Source: UBA11524 sp045132495 (GTDB lineage: Bacteria; Bacillota; Clostridia; Christensenellales; Aristaeellaceae). From it: a stretch of DNA of 64,000 bases. A program made the position numbers and the translations under genes. This document shows positions 1-7,081 of the stretch, piece after piece. Position 1 is the stretch's first letter; every line of letters starts with the position of its first letter. The stretch spans positions 1 through 64,000 of the forward strand of contig JBGUSK010000140.1 in NCBI GenBank assembly GCA_045132495.1. The letters run 5' to 3'. Below the pieces are notes generated by a model, which was not told the DNA's origin, did no database searches, and saw only the letters and a list, made by a program, of their open reading frames with translations.

Positions 1-3
1 CTT

Positions 4-336
4 ATGACCACCTTTGGCACCAAGATACACGATGCCCGCCGGAAAAAGCGCCTGACTCTCGCCGAAGTCGGTACGCTGGTAGGTCTGCCGGAGTCCTCCG
101 TCCAGCGGTACGAAAAGGGTATCTACCCCAACCCGACACGAAGCCTTATCCTGCGTTTCTCCCGGACGCTGTCTGTACCGCTTGATGAATTGATGGGCTG
201 GAACGATACTGACCCGGATGCAGACATCCATCTGTTGTCCCGAAGCATCAACACACCGGGCACCTCGACGTCTCCAAAGACACAGCAGATCCTGCGCTTC
301 ATCCTCGATGACAAGGACGAGGAGGATGCCCTGTGA
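4..336 (+). CDS. XRE-family helix-turn-helix regulator
   Basis: This is a 110-residue putative DNA-binding repressor. Residues 5-60 form a Cro/C1-type helix-turn-helix: ARRKKRLTLAEVG, then GLPESSVQRYEKG as the recognition helix, then a LSVPLDELMG segment typical of XRE proteins. The last 50 residues are acidic and low in complexity. The stop overlaps the GTG start of the ImmA/IrrE-like protease, so the two are translationally coupled. In the well-studied ICE and prophage pairs the protease cleaves the XRE repressor to switch the element on, and the same role is inferred here. The ribosome site lies outside the window, so a start further upstream cannot be excluded. Confidence 0.85.
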   Translation: MTTFGTKIHDARRKKRLTLAEVGTLVGLPESSVQRYEKGIYPNPTRSLILRFSRTLSVPLDELMGWNDTDPDADIHLLSRSINTPGTSTSPKTQQILRFILDDKDEEDAL

Positions 337-1214
337 CCTGTCTTCAACCCCGACTTGACCGCGCGGTACGCATGGCTTCTGCCTTTCTGCAAGAGCACCA
401 GGTGTGCCACCTGCCTGTAGAACCAGAAGCCATCATCCGCCAATGCGGCTGGACGCTCAAAAAATACACCCGCGTGGTAGAACGCTCGCCCCACCTGAGC
501 TCGCTGGAGGAACTCATCACAGAGCTCCATTCTTCCGACGCCGCAACGCTCGTTACAGACGACCGGGTGACAATTCTCTACAACGATACCGTGCGTGTGC
601 CCGAGCGGGTACGCTTCAGCCTGTGCCATGAGATTGGTCACCTCATTCTGGAGCATTTTCTCGATTTTGATATCGATCATCTCACTGCAAACGACAAAGA
701 TGTACTGGAACTGGAAGCGAATGTGTTTGCTGCCAACCTGCTGGCGCCGCCTGGAGCCATGATGCTCCTGCAATCTCCCGAGCAGGAACAGCACCGGCAT
801 CGCTTCGGCATGTCACGCCAGTCTTGGGAGATGCGCCTGCGCACGCTGTCGCCAGACAAAGCACGTTTATCCCCCGACGATCTGCAACAGCAACAGGCAC
901 AGTTCCGAAACTGTCTGTGTGCATTGCCCCAGGTACGCATCACCCGCACAACTGCCTGTACGAAGATTCATCTGCCCCAACCGCAACCTGTCTCTCCACG
1001 GATTTTCCCGTGGACGCCTCATGACTGGTCAGCATACACTTTCACCTGCATGGCAGAAGCCGACCGTTCCTGGCGAAAGCAGCCCGCTGATATTCCCGCT
1101 CTGACACCGGGCTATTGGGATGAAAATCCGATGGTCCTTGACGATTTCAACCAACCGTCCCCTAAAAGGAGGAAGCAAAATGGAAAACATCGTTCGCCGT
1201 CGTCCCACTGCTGA
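333..1214 (+). CDS. ImmA/IrrE-family metallopeptidase
   Basis: This is a probable zinc protease acting on the preceding repressor. The zinc motif HEIGH lies near residue 100 in CHEIGHLILEH, followed by the downstream LELEANVFAANLLAP helix typical of the family, which supplies the third ligand. The start is GTG at 333, which overlaps the upstream TGA as GTGA and has AGGAGG just before it. The C-terminal 120 residues are Pro/Arg-rich and not recognised; they may bind the partner or DNA. The 3' end overlaps the start of the next gene by 35 bases, so the three genes probably form one unit. The family call is firm; the cleavage target is inferred. Confidence 0.85.
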   Translation: MTCLQPRLDRAVRMASAFLQEHQVCHLPVEPEAIIRQCGWTLKKYTRVVERSPHLSSLEELITELHSSDAATLVTDDRVTILYNDTVRVPERVRFSLCHEIGHLILEHFLDFDIDHLTANDKDVLELEANVFAANLLAPPGAMMLLQSPEQEQHRHRFGMSRQSWEMRLRTLSPDKARLSPDDLQQQQAQFRNCLCALPQVRITRTTACTKIHLPQPQPVSPRIFPWTPHDWSAYTFTCMAEADRSWRKQPADIPALTPGYWDENPMVLDDFNQPSPKRRKQNGKHRSPSSHC

Positions 1215-1749
1215 CCCTGCTTATCCTGATTCCCGTGTGATGCGCTGCGCCTTTACCGGTCATCGTCCTTTGAAGATGCCCTTTGGCTATAACGAAGAGG
1301 ATCCGCGCTGCATCGATTTCAAACGCCGCCTGCATGATACCATTGAGATGCTGATCTGGCAGGGATACACGCACTTCCTGTCCGGTGGTGCAATGGGTAT
1401 GGATATGTTTGCAGGTGAAATCGTCCTCGAGCTGCGGCAACAGTACCCCTGGATCGCGCTGGAGGTTGCTGTTCCTTTCGATGACCAGGCAGCCAAGTGG
1501 CCTCCTGAATACCGCAAGCGCTATGATGCCATCATCAAGCAAGCGGATATTCTCACCTGCGTTCATCATGCTTACTCCAAGCGCTGTATGTTTGACCGCA
1601 ATCGCTATCTGATCGACAATGCAGATCTACTACTGGCAGCCTATGACGGACAACCTGGCGGCACACAGATGACCTGCGAGTATGCGCGGAAGTGTGGAGT
1701 CGATGTATGCTTAATCAGGCCGGTAGTGGAGAGAGCAAGTGTGGCATAA
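1180..1749 (+). CDS. SLOG/DUF1273-like (YpsA-type) protein
   Basis: This 189-residue protein has a Rossmann-like SLOG fold of the YpsA/DUF1273 type. Visible marks are AFTGHRP near the N-terminus, the glycine-rich LSGGAMGMDMFAGE, the VPFDDQAAKWP block and the late DLLLAAYDGQPGGTQMTCEYA motif. SLOG domains bind nucleotides or nucleotide-derived ligands, and their role is generally unknown. I chose the ATG at 1180 because AAAAGGAGG precedes it; an earlier in-frame ATG at 1120 has no ribosome site. Such genes are often carried on mobile elements next to XRE/ImmA modules, as here. Function is not assigned beyond the fold. Confidence 0.75.
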   Translation: MENIVRRRPTADPAYPDSRVMRCAFTGHRPLKMPFGYNEEDPRCIDFKRRLHDTIEMLIWQGYTHFLSGGAMGMDMFAGEIVLELRQQYPWIALEVAVPFDDQAAKWPPEYRKRYDAIIKQADILTCVHHAYSKRCMFDRNRYLIDNADLLLAAYDGQPGGTQMTCEYARKCGVDVCLIRPVVERASVA

Positions 1750-1760
1750 ATGCATAAGAG

Positions 1761-1796
1761 GGGGAACAGTCCAAAATGAGCTGGTCCCCTTTTTCT
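1761..1796 (+). terminator. Rho-independent terminator
   Basis: GGGGAACAG and CTGGTCCCC form a nine-base stem with one mismatch, followed by TTTTTCTTT. It closes the three-gene XRE/ImmA/SLOG unit. Confidence 0.75.
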
Positions 1797-1851
1797 TTGT
1801 CACATACTGTAATCATGTTTCGCCTGTCCTTGGCTTAACAGCCGCCTAATC

Positions 1852-1880
1852 TTGCCATTCATTGGGCATTGTGCTATAAT
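1852..1880 (+). promoter_or_regulatory. Promoter of hsdM
   Basis: TTGCCA (1852-1857) and TATAAT (1875-1880) are separated by 17 bases, about 68 bases before the hsdM start. Confidence 0.75.
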
Positions 1881-1947
1881 GAATTTGGCTCTATGTACGT
1901 TACTTCATACTGCTTCCAAATTTGAGGGATTAAGCGAGGTCAAATCG

Positions 1948-4539
1948 ATGAATAAGCAACAACTTGCAAACAAAATCTGGGAAGCGGCAAATAAAATGCG
2001 CTCCAAAATTGAAGCTAATGAATATAAAGATTATATTCTTGGCTTTATTTTCTATAAGTTTCTTTCAGATAACGAAGCCCGATACCTGCGTGAGCAAGGA
2101 TTTGAGCAGGAAGACATCGAAGCTTTGTCAGAAGACGATCAAGACACAATGGGTTATGTTCGCGAAAGTATCGGCTATTTCATCGCGTATAAAGATCTCT
2201 TCTCCACCTGGCTGGCGATGGGTAAAGACTTCGATGTATCGAATGTTACGGATGCACTTTCTGCATTCAGCCGTCTGATCAGCCCAAACTATAAAAAGGT
2301 CTTCGATAAGATCTTTGAAACCTTGGAGACTGGTTTGTCTAAGCTTGGTGACAGCGCTGCAAATCGTACTAAAGCAATCAGTGATCTGATCCATCTGATT
2401 AAAGATATCCCCATGGACGGAAAGCAAGGCTATGACGTCCTTGGCTTTATCTATGAGTATCTGATCAGTCAATTCGCTGCGAACGCAGGCAAAAAAGCTG
2501 GTGAGTTTTATACTCCCCACGAAGTAAGCATTCTTATGTCCGAGATCGTCGCCTGGCATCTTCGCGGTCGTCAGGAAATCAAGATATATGACCCCACAAG
2601 CGGTTCTGGCTCTCTTCTCATCAACATTGGCCACAGTGTAGCCAAGCAAAACGGAAACGGTAACAGTATCCGCTATTATGCACAGGAGTGGAAGCAAAAC
2701 ACATATAACCTGACCCGGATGAATCTGATCATGCGGGGTATTCAGCCTGCAAATATTGAGACTCGTAACGGTGATACTCTTGAGCAAGACTGGCCTTGGT
2801 TTGATGATAGTGATCCCGCAGGTACCTATGACCCTCTTTACGTGGATGCAGTCGTGTCCAACCCGCCGTACTCTCAGCATTGGGATCCTACCGGAAAAGA
2901 ATCCGACCCGCGCTATGCGCGTTTCGGTCTTGCGCCAAAATCTAAGGCAGACTATGCCTTTTTACTGCACGATCTGTACCATATTAAGCCTGATGGCATC
3001 ATGACGATCGTACTTCCACACGGTGTCCTGTTCCGTGGCGGAGAAGAGGGCGAAATTCGCCGGAACTTGATAGAAAATAATCATATTGATGCTATCATTG
3101 GCTTGCCTGCCAATATCTTCTTTGGTACGGGTATTCCGACAATCATTATGGTCCTTCGTCAGAAGCGCGAGCACACAGATGTTCTGATCGTTGATGCCTC
3201 TAAGGGATTCGAGAAAGTCGGAAAGAACAATCGTCTTCGCTCATCTGATATTCGTCGAATCGTTGATACATATACGACACGCGCCGATCTTCCTAAGTTC
3301 GCCCGGAAGGTCAGTCGGGATGAAATTCGCAGAAACGACTATAATCTGAATATTCCTCGCTACGTCGATTCTTCAGAAGGAGCGGAAACCTGGGATATCT
3401 ATGCCTCCATGTTTGGTGGGATCCCTCTTGGAGAAGTGGATTCCATGGCTGCAGAATGGGCTGCATTCCCGGGCCTAAAGGATCTGCTGTTCCAGCAGAA
3501 TGGAACCCCCTATGCTACCCTTGCTGTCGATGATGTCGCTGCAGCAATTCGTGAGCATCCGGCAGTTCAGCATTTCCTCCAGTCATTTGACGCGGCTTTT
3601 TCTGATTTCCCCGAGTTTCTCCGCCAGGAACTGATCGGCCAGTGTGCAACACTTCCGATTGCAAAAGAAGAGAATGTCCTTGCAGACATCATCTTCACAC
3701 ACCTTGATCCGCTTCCGTTGCTCGATCGTTACGAAGCCTACCAGCTGCTTGACGATAGTTGGACTCAGATTGCTGTGGACTTGGAAGTCATTCAGACCGA
3801 GGGCTTTGATGCGGTACGCAAGGTAGATCCGCATATGGTCATCAAGAAGAAGGGTGACAAGGAAAGCGAAGTACAAGACGGTTGGGTCGGCCATGTCTTG
3901 CCATTCGATCTTGTGCAGCGCGAGTTGTTAGCTGAATCCCGTACCGCCTTACAGTCTATGGAGACAGAGCTCCTTGAGATTTCCTCTGGCTATGAAGAAT
4001 TGTTAGACGGGATCGCTGAAGAAGACAAGGGGGGCGATTGCTTTTCTGATGATGGCAGCAGCTTTGTCAATGCTGCTGTGAAGAAGGAGGCAAAGGCGCT
4101 CCGTGCTGCAATGAAGAAAGGTGTAACCTACACCAAAGACAGCGTGGAATGGAAGATCATCAAAGCTGATGAGCTGATTGCCCGCGAAGCAGACATCAAG
4201 AAACAGATTAAGGCCGCACGCGAGCACCTCGAGGCCAGCACTCGTGCCACAATCGAGAGCCTGACAGATCAGCAAGCACAAGCTCTGCTGTATTCGAAAT
4301 GGATCGTTCCGTTGATGCATAACCTCCATACGCTTCCGCAGACGATCATTACAACACTGACTGACAGGGTGAAGGCACTTTCAACGAAATATGAGGTGAC
4401 TTTGGCAGGAGTTGAAGCTGAAATTGCTGAAACGGAGGCCGCACTGGTTGAGATGCTGGGCCAACTGACTGGCAACCCCTACGATATGGCTGGCTTGCAA
4501 GAGCTCAGGATCCTGCTGGGAGGGGAAGAAGATGAGTGA
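1948..4539 (+). CDS. hsdM: Type I restriction-modification methyltransferase subunit HsdM
   Basis: This is the N6-adenine methyltransferase subunit, which acts with HsdS to methylate the recognition site. The N-terminal helical domain (about 1-150) begins NKQQLANKIWEAANKMR. The SAM-binding motif DPTSGSGSLL is near residue 215 and the catalytic NPPYS is near residue 304. At 863 residues it is much longer than the roughly 520-residue classical HsdM. The last 330 or so residues form a charged, partly coiled extension, a layout known in some Firmicute systems. The ATG at 1948 follows GAGGT by seven bases; an earlier in-frame ATG sits inside the promoter. The 3' end overlaps hsdS by eight bases. 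Confidence 0.95.
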   Translation: MNKQQLANKIWEAANKMRSKIEANEYKDYILGFIFYKFLSDNEARYLREQGFEQEDIEALSEDDQDTMGYVRESIGYFIAYKDLFSTWLAMGKDFDVSNVTDALSAFSRLISPNYKKVFDKIFETLETGLSKLGDSAANRTKAISDLIHLIKDIPMDGKQGYDVLGFIYEYLISQFAANAGKKAGEFYTPHEVSILMSEIVAWHLRGRQEIKIYDPTSGSGSLLINIGHSVAKQNGNGNSIRYYAQEWKQNTYNLTRMNLIMRGIQPANIETRNGDTLEQDWPWFDDSDPAGTYDPLYVDAVVSNPPYSQHWDPTGKESDPRYARFGLAPKSKADYAFLLHDLYHIKPDGIMTIVLPHGVLFRGGEEGEIRRNLIENNHIDAIIGLPANIFFGTGIPTIIMVLRQKREHTDVLIVDASKGFEKVGKNNRLRSSDIRRIVDTYTTRADLPKFARKVSRDEIRRNDYNLNIPRYVDSSEGAETWDIYASMFGGIPLGEVDSMAAEWAAFPGLKDLLFQQNGTPYATLAVDDVAAAIREHPAVQHFLQSFDAAFSDFPEFLRQELIGQCATLPIAKEENVLADIIFTHLDPLPLLDRYEAYQLLDDSWTQIAVDLEVIQTEGFDAVRKVDPHMVIKKKGDKESEVQDGWVGHVLPFDLVQRELLAESRTALQSMETELLEISSGYEELLDGIAEEDKGGDCFSDDGSSFVNAAVKKEAKALRAAMKKGVTYTKDSVEWKIIKADELIAREADIKKQIKAAREHLEASTRATIESLTDQQAQALLYSKWIVPLMHNLHTLPQTIITTLTDRVKALSTKYEVTLAGVEAEIAETEAALVEMLGQLTGNPYDMAGLQELRILLGGEEDE

Positions 4540-5758
4540 AAAGAACCACGTGCCAGCCATTCGCTTCGCCGGTTTCACGGATGCTTGGGAACAGCGTAAG
4601 CTCGGAGATCTTGCCATATTCAACCCTCAAAGCGAGCTGCCTGAGTCTTTTGAGTACGTTGATCTGGAATCAGTCGTTGGAACAGAAATGCTGTCGCATA
4701 GAACTGAAACCCAAAGAACGGCACCATCCCGAGCACAGCGTTTAGCCCGAACTGGCGATCTGTTTTATCAAACCGTCAGGCCATACCAGAAAAACAACTA
4801 CCTGTTCGAGAAGCCTGATGAAAACTACGTTTTTTCGACTGGCTACGCCCAATTACGTCCGGCTACGGATGGGTACTTCTTGCTCTGTCTTGTTCAAAAC
4901 GAGAGCTTCGTGAAGGTGGTACTGGAGAATTGTACGGGCACAAGCTACCCGGCAATTAGCTCAAACGACTTGGCACAGATCGATGTATTCGCTCCCCAAA
5001 TGCCTCTGGAGCAACGAAGTATAGGTAACTTATTTAGGGGAGTTGACACCCTTATCACCCTTCATCAGCGTAAGTATGATCAGCTGGTAAAGGTGAAAAA
5101 GGCAATGCTGGAAAAAATGTTTCCGAAAGGTGATGCCAGAGTTCCGGAAATTCGTTTTGCGGGATTTACGGATGCTTGGGAACAGCGTAAGTTAGGGGAA
5201 TTCAATGTAAAAACAGGCCCTTTCGGCAGTACACTACATGCAAATGACTATGTTGAAGACGGTACGCCAATTGTAACCACAGAGCATTTTAAATGCGGCG
5301 ATCTACCAGAATGCAAAGCCGGAATTCCTCAAGTTAGCGATGAGGATGTTGGACGCTTAAAGCCGTATGAACTTCGTGAACACGACATAGTTTTCTCGCG
5401 TGTAGGTTCTGTGGATCTTAACGCGGAAGTGTTGAAATGCCAGGTGGGATGGCTGTTTTCCGGTCGTGTGTTAAGAGTCAGACTAGATGACACTATTGAC
5501 TCTACTTTTCTTCATTACGAACTTGGGACAGAGCGCGTCCGGAATTCAATTATCGAACGCGCCGTTGGATTAACAATGGCATCCATCAACACTGCCATCC
5601 TTGAAGATACGACCTTTTATTCCCCCAAATCTAGAGGTGAACAAATCGCTATCGGCAGATACTTCCGGCAGCTCGACGCTCTTATCACCCTTCATCAGCG
5701 TCAGCTCGAAAAGCTCAAAAAAATCAAGGCCGCGATGCTGGAGAAGATGTTTGTGTGA
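4532..5758 (+). CDS. hsdS: Type I restriction-modification specificity subunit HsdS (expressed copy)
   Basis: This 408-residue protein sets the DNA sequence recognised by the methylase and nuclease complex. It has two target-recognition domains, each opened by the same block (IRFAGFTDAWEQRKLG at about residues 10 and 207) and closed by LITLHQR followed by a helical LEKMF spacer. TRD1 covers about 27-170 and TRD2 about 222-385. At the DNA level the opening block carries repeat A and the closing block repeat B; both recur in the silent cassettes downstream, one set inverted. The gene overlaps hsdM by eight bases. The present TRD1+TRD2 pairing is probably only one of several configurations in the population. 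Confidence 0.93.
   Translation: MSEKNHVPAIRFAGFTDAWEQRKLGDLAIFNPQSELPESFEYVDLESVVGTEMLSHRTETQRTAPSRAQRLARTGDLFYQTVRPYQKNNYLFEKPDENYVFSTGYAQLRPATDGYFLLCLVQNESFVKVVLENCTGTSYPAISSNDLAQIDVFAPQMPLEQRSIGNLFRGVDTLITLHQRKYDQLVKVKKAMLEKMFPKGDARVPEIRFAGFTDAWEQRKLGEFNVKTGPFGSTLHANDYVEDGTPIVTTEHFKCGDLPECKAGIPQVSDEDVGRLKPYELREHDIVFSRVGSVDLNAEVLKCQVGWLFSGRVLRVRLDDTIDSTFLHYELGTERVRNSIIERAVGLTMASINTAILEDTTFYSPKSRGEQIAIGRYFRQLDALITLHQRQLEKLKKIKAAMLEKMFV
4582..4600 (+). repeat. hsdS repeat A, copy 1 (TRD1 head)
   Basis: Reads TGCTTGGGAACAGCGTAAG. Direct copies lie at 5173-5191 and 6516-6532 (17 bases) and an inverted copy at 6461-6479. It encodes the conserved AWEQRK block that opens each target-recognition domain. 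Confidence 0.9.
5051..5074 (+). repeat. hsdS repeat B, copy 1 (TRD1 tail)
   Basis: A 24-base repeat that begins CTTATCACCCTT and ends CATCAGCGTAAG. A perfect inverted copy lies at 5969-5992, a perfect direct copy at 6998-7021 and a shorter direct copy at 5681-5701. It encodes LITLHQRK. Confidence 0.9.
5173..5191 (+). repeat. hsdS repeat A, copy 2 (TRD2 head)
   Basis: Identical to copy 1 over the core and in the same reading frame of hsdS. Recombination with the inverted copy at 6461-6479 would swap the second recognition domain. Confidence 0.9.
5681..5701 (+). repeat. hsdS repeat B, copy 2 (partial)
   Basis: Matches repeat B over 21 bases and then diverges (CGTCAG instead of CGTAAG). It closes TRD2. 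Confidence 0.85.
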
Positions 5759-5929
5759 GCTCTTGAAAGAAAAAATCGCTTGAGCAGCGCATGATTTTCC
5801 AATCTTGCCCAGTTTTGCATAATGGAGCGAGCTTCAAAGGGGGAAGTTGGAGGTAAATTCGATCAGCAAATGGTTGTTTGGGACGACAATGGGTCTTTGC
5901 TTTGCTCGGATAGTGTTCAAAACGACACA

Positions 5930-6496
5930 TTACCCTTCATCAGCTATGGTATGCAATAGACTTGCTGACTTACGCTGATGAAGGGTGATAAGGTCATCAA
6001 GATGCTCAAAACATGCTGCAATAGCATCTTGCTCAGTCTCAGTTGGGATAGCTATTTCGATGTTTCCAAGCATCTTGCCAGAAATTTCTAAAAACGTTGA
6101 ACCGGATGCGACACCCTCAGCCTTTGCTTTGATTTCTCCGCCCATGGAGTAGATGAAATATGGATTATAGCCAGCCTTCAAGATCAGGGATTGAAAACCC
6201 TGATTTGTGGCTCCAGGACGCTTCAAAATAGCCATTTTTCCGATACCTGCCCTGCTTGTAAACAGAACGGTCTTTTCTGCTGGCAAGATTTTCGCAGAAC
6301 TGTGTTGCAGACCAGCTATAGTTATTTTTCGTGCACTCCCTACTACATAACGCTGTCCTTCCATTTCGGCAGGTGCATACCAATCAATATCACCATCCCA
6401 ATAAGATGAATTGCTTGTGCTGGGAGTACCGCCGCCAACTATTTCTGCAATATCTCCAAGCTTACGCTGTTCCCAAGCATTAGTGCCGGAACACAT
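5930..6496 (-). CDS. Silent inverted hsdS cassette (TRD3)
   Basis: This is a 188-residue reading frame opposite to hsdS and without its own promoter or ribosome site. It contains one target-recognition domain: AWEQRKLGDIAEIVGGGTPS at the head, SSYWDGDIDWYAP inside, and LDDLITLHQRKSASLL at the tail, then a stop after IADEG. The GGGTPST..YW..G.I.W sequence is a standard HsdS recognition-domain start. Its head and tail carry inverted copies of repeats A and B. Inversion between 5173-5191 and 6461-6479 would place it in the second position of hsdS. It lacks the LEKMF helical tail, so the resulting protein would end early. Confidence 0.85.
   Translation of the reverse strand: MCSGTNAWEQRKLGDIAEIVGGGTPSTSNSSYWDGDIDWYAPAEMEGQRYVVGSARKITIAGLQHSSAKILPAEKTVLFTSRAGIGKMAILKRPGATNQGFQSLILKAGYNPYFIYSMGGEIKAKAEGVASGSTFLEISGKMLGNIEIAIPTETEQDAIAACFEHLDDLITLHQRKSASLLHTIADEG
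5969..5992 (-). repeat. hsdS repeat B, inverted copy (TRD3 tail)
   Basis: Perfect 24-base inverse of the repeats at 5051-5074 and 6998-7021. Confidence 0.92.
6461..6479 (-). repeat. hsdS repeat A, inverted copy (TRD3 head)
   Basis: Reads CTTACGCTGTTCCCAAGCA on the plus strand, the exact inverse of repeat A. It lies 36 bases from the direct copy at 6516-6532, so the two silent cassettes stand head to head. Confidence 0.92.
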
Positions 6497-6515
6497 TGCA
6501 GCTAAATAACTATTA

Positions 6516-6532
6516 CTTGGGAACAGCGTAAG
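6516..6532 (+). repeat. hsdS repeat A, copy 4 (TRD4 head)
   Basis: A 17-base direct copy, CTTGGGAACAGCGTAAG, in frame with TRD4 and head to head with the inverted copy at 6461-6479. Confidence 0.88.
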
Positions 6533-6997
6533 GTAGGAAACATTATCACCAGTCAGGTTCGTCCAATTACAATGGAAGACGAGTCTCTCTACCAGTTACT
6601 AACGGTAAAGCGAAGAAATGAGGGCGTTGTATCTCGAGGCTGGTTCAAGGGACAAGATATTCTTGTCAAAAACTACTTTCGCGTTCGTTCGGGTGATTTT
6701 GTTATCAGCAAGCGTCAGATCATTCATGGTGCAAACGGCATGGTGCCGGAAATCCTTGATAATGCTATTGTTTCGAACGAATACTTTGTCTGTGTTTCAA
6801 ATAGAAGTATAACGACTGAATATCTGACCCTGTACTCGCAACTGCCCGAAATGTACAAAATGTACTTTTTGAGTTCATACGGTGTTGATGTCGAGAAAAT
6901 GGTATTCAATGTCGAGGATTGGTACAAGCGTCAGCTTTTCCTACCATCGATCGAAGAGCAGAAGCAACTTACACGATTCTTTACACACGTCGACCGC

Positions 6998-7021
6998 CTT
7001 ATCACCCTTCATCAGCGTAAG
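6998..7021 (+). repeat. hsdS repeat B, copy 4 (TRD4 tail)
   Basis: Perfect 24-base direct copy, ending 60 bases before the hsdR start. Confidence 0.92.
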
Positions 7022-7081
7022 CAAAAATGCATGAATTTCCCTGCAAATTTCATTCTTGACCACATAAGAGGTGACAATTAC

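Larger units (their letters stand above)
6516..7081 (+). pseudogene. Silent direct hsdS cassette (TRD4), open into hsdR
   Basis: A promoterless target-recognition domain in the same orientation as hsdS. Reading from repeat A it gives TWEQRKVGNIITSQVRP, then a domain containing RRNEGVVSRGWFKGQDILVK, and ends RLITLHQRKQKC at repeat B (6998-7021). A stop codon lies just upstream of repeat A, so it has no complete N-terminal half. The frame then runs through a short linker straight into hsdR with no stop between. It should be regarded as a storage cassette rather than a gene. The hsdR ribosome site (AGAGGTGA) lies in its last bases. Confidence 0.8.

Noticed and set aside
1852..1947. Upstream extension of hsdM
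   Set aside because: The region holds the -35 and -10 of the hsdM promoter, and the well-placed ribosome site precedes the ATG at 1948.
6572..7081. N-terminal extension of HsdR
   Set aside because: The sequence is an HsdS recognition domain, not part of HsdR. The ribosome site before 7082 fixes the start.
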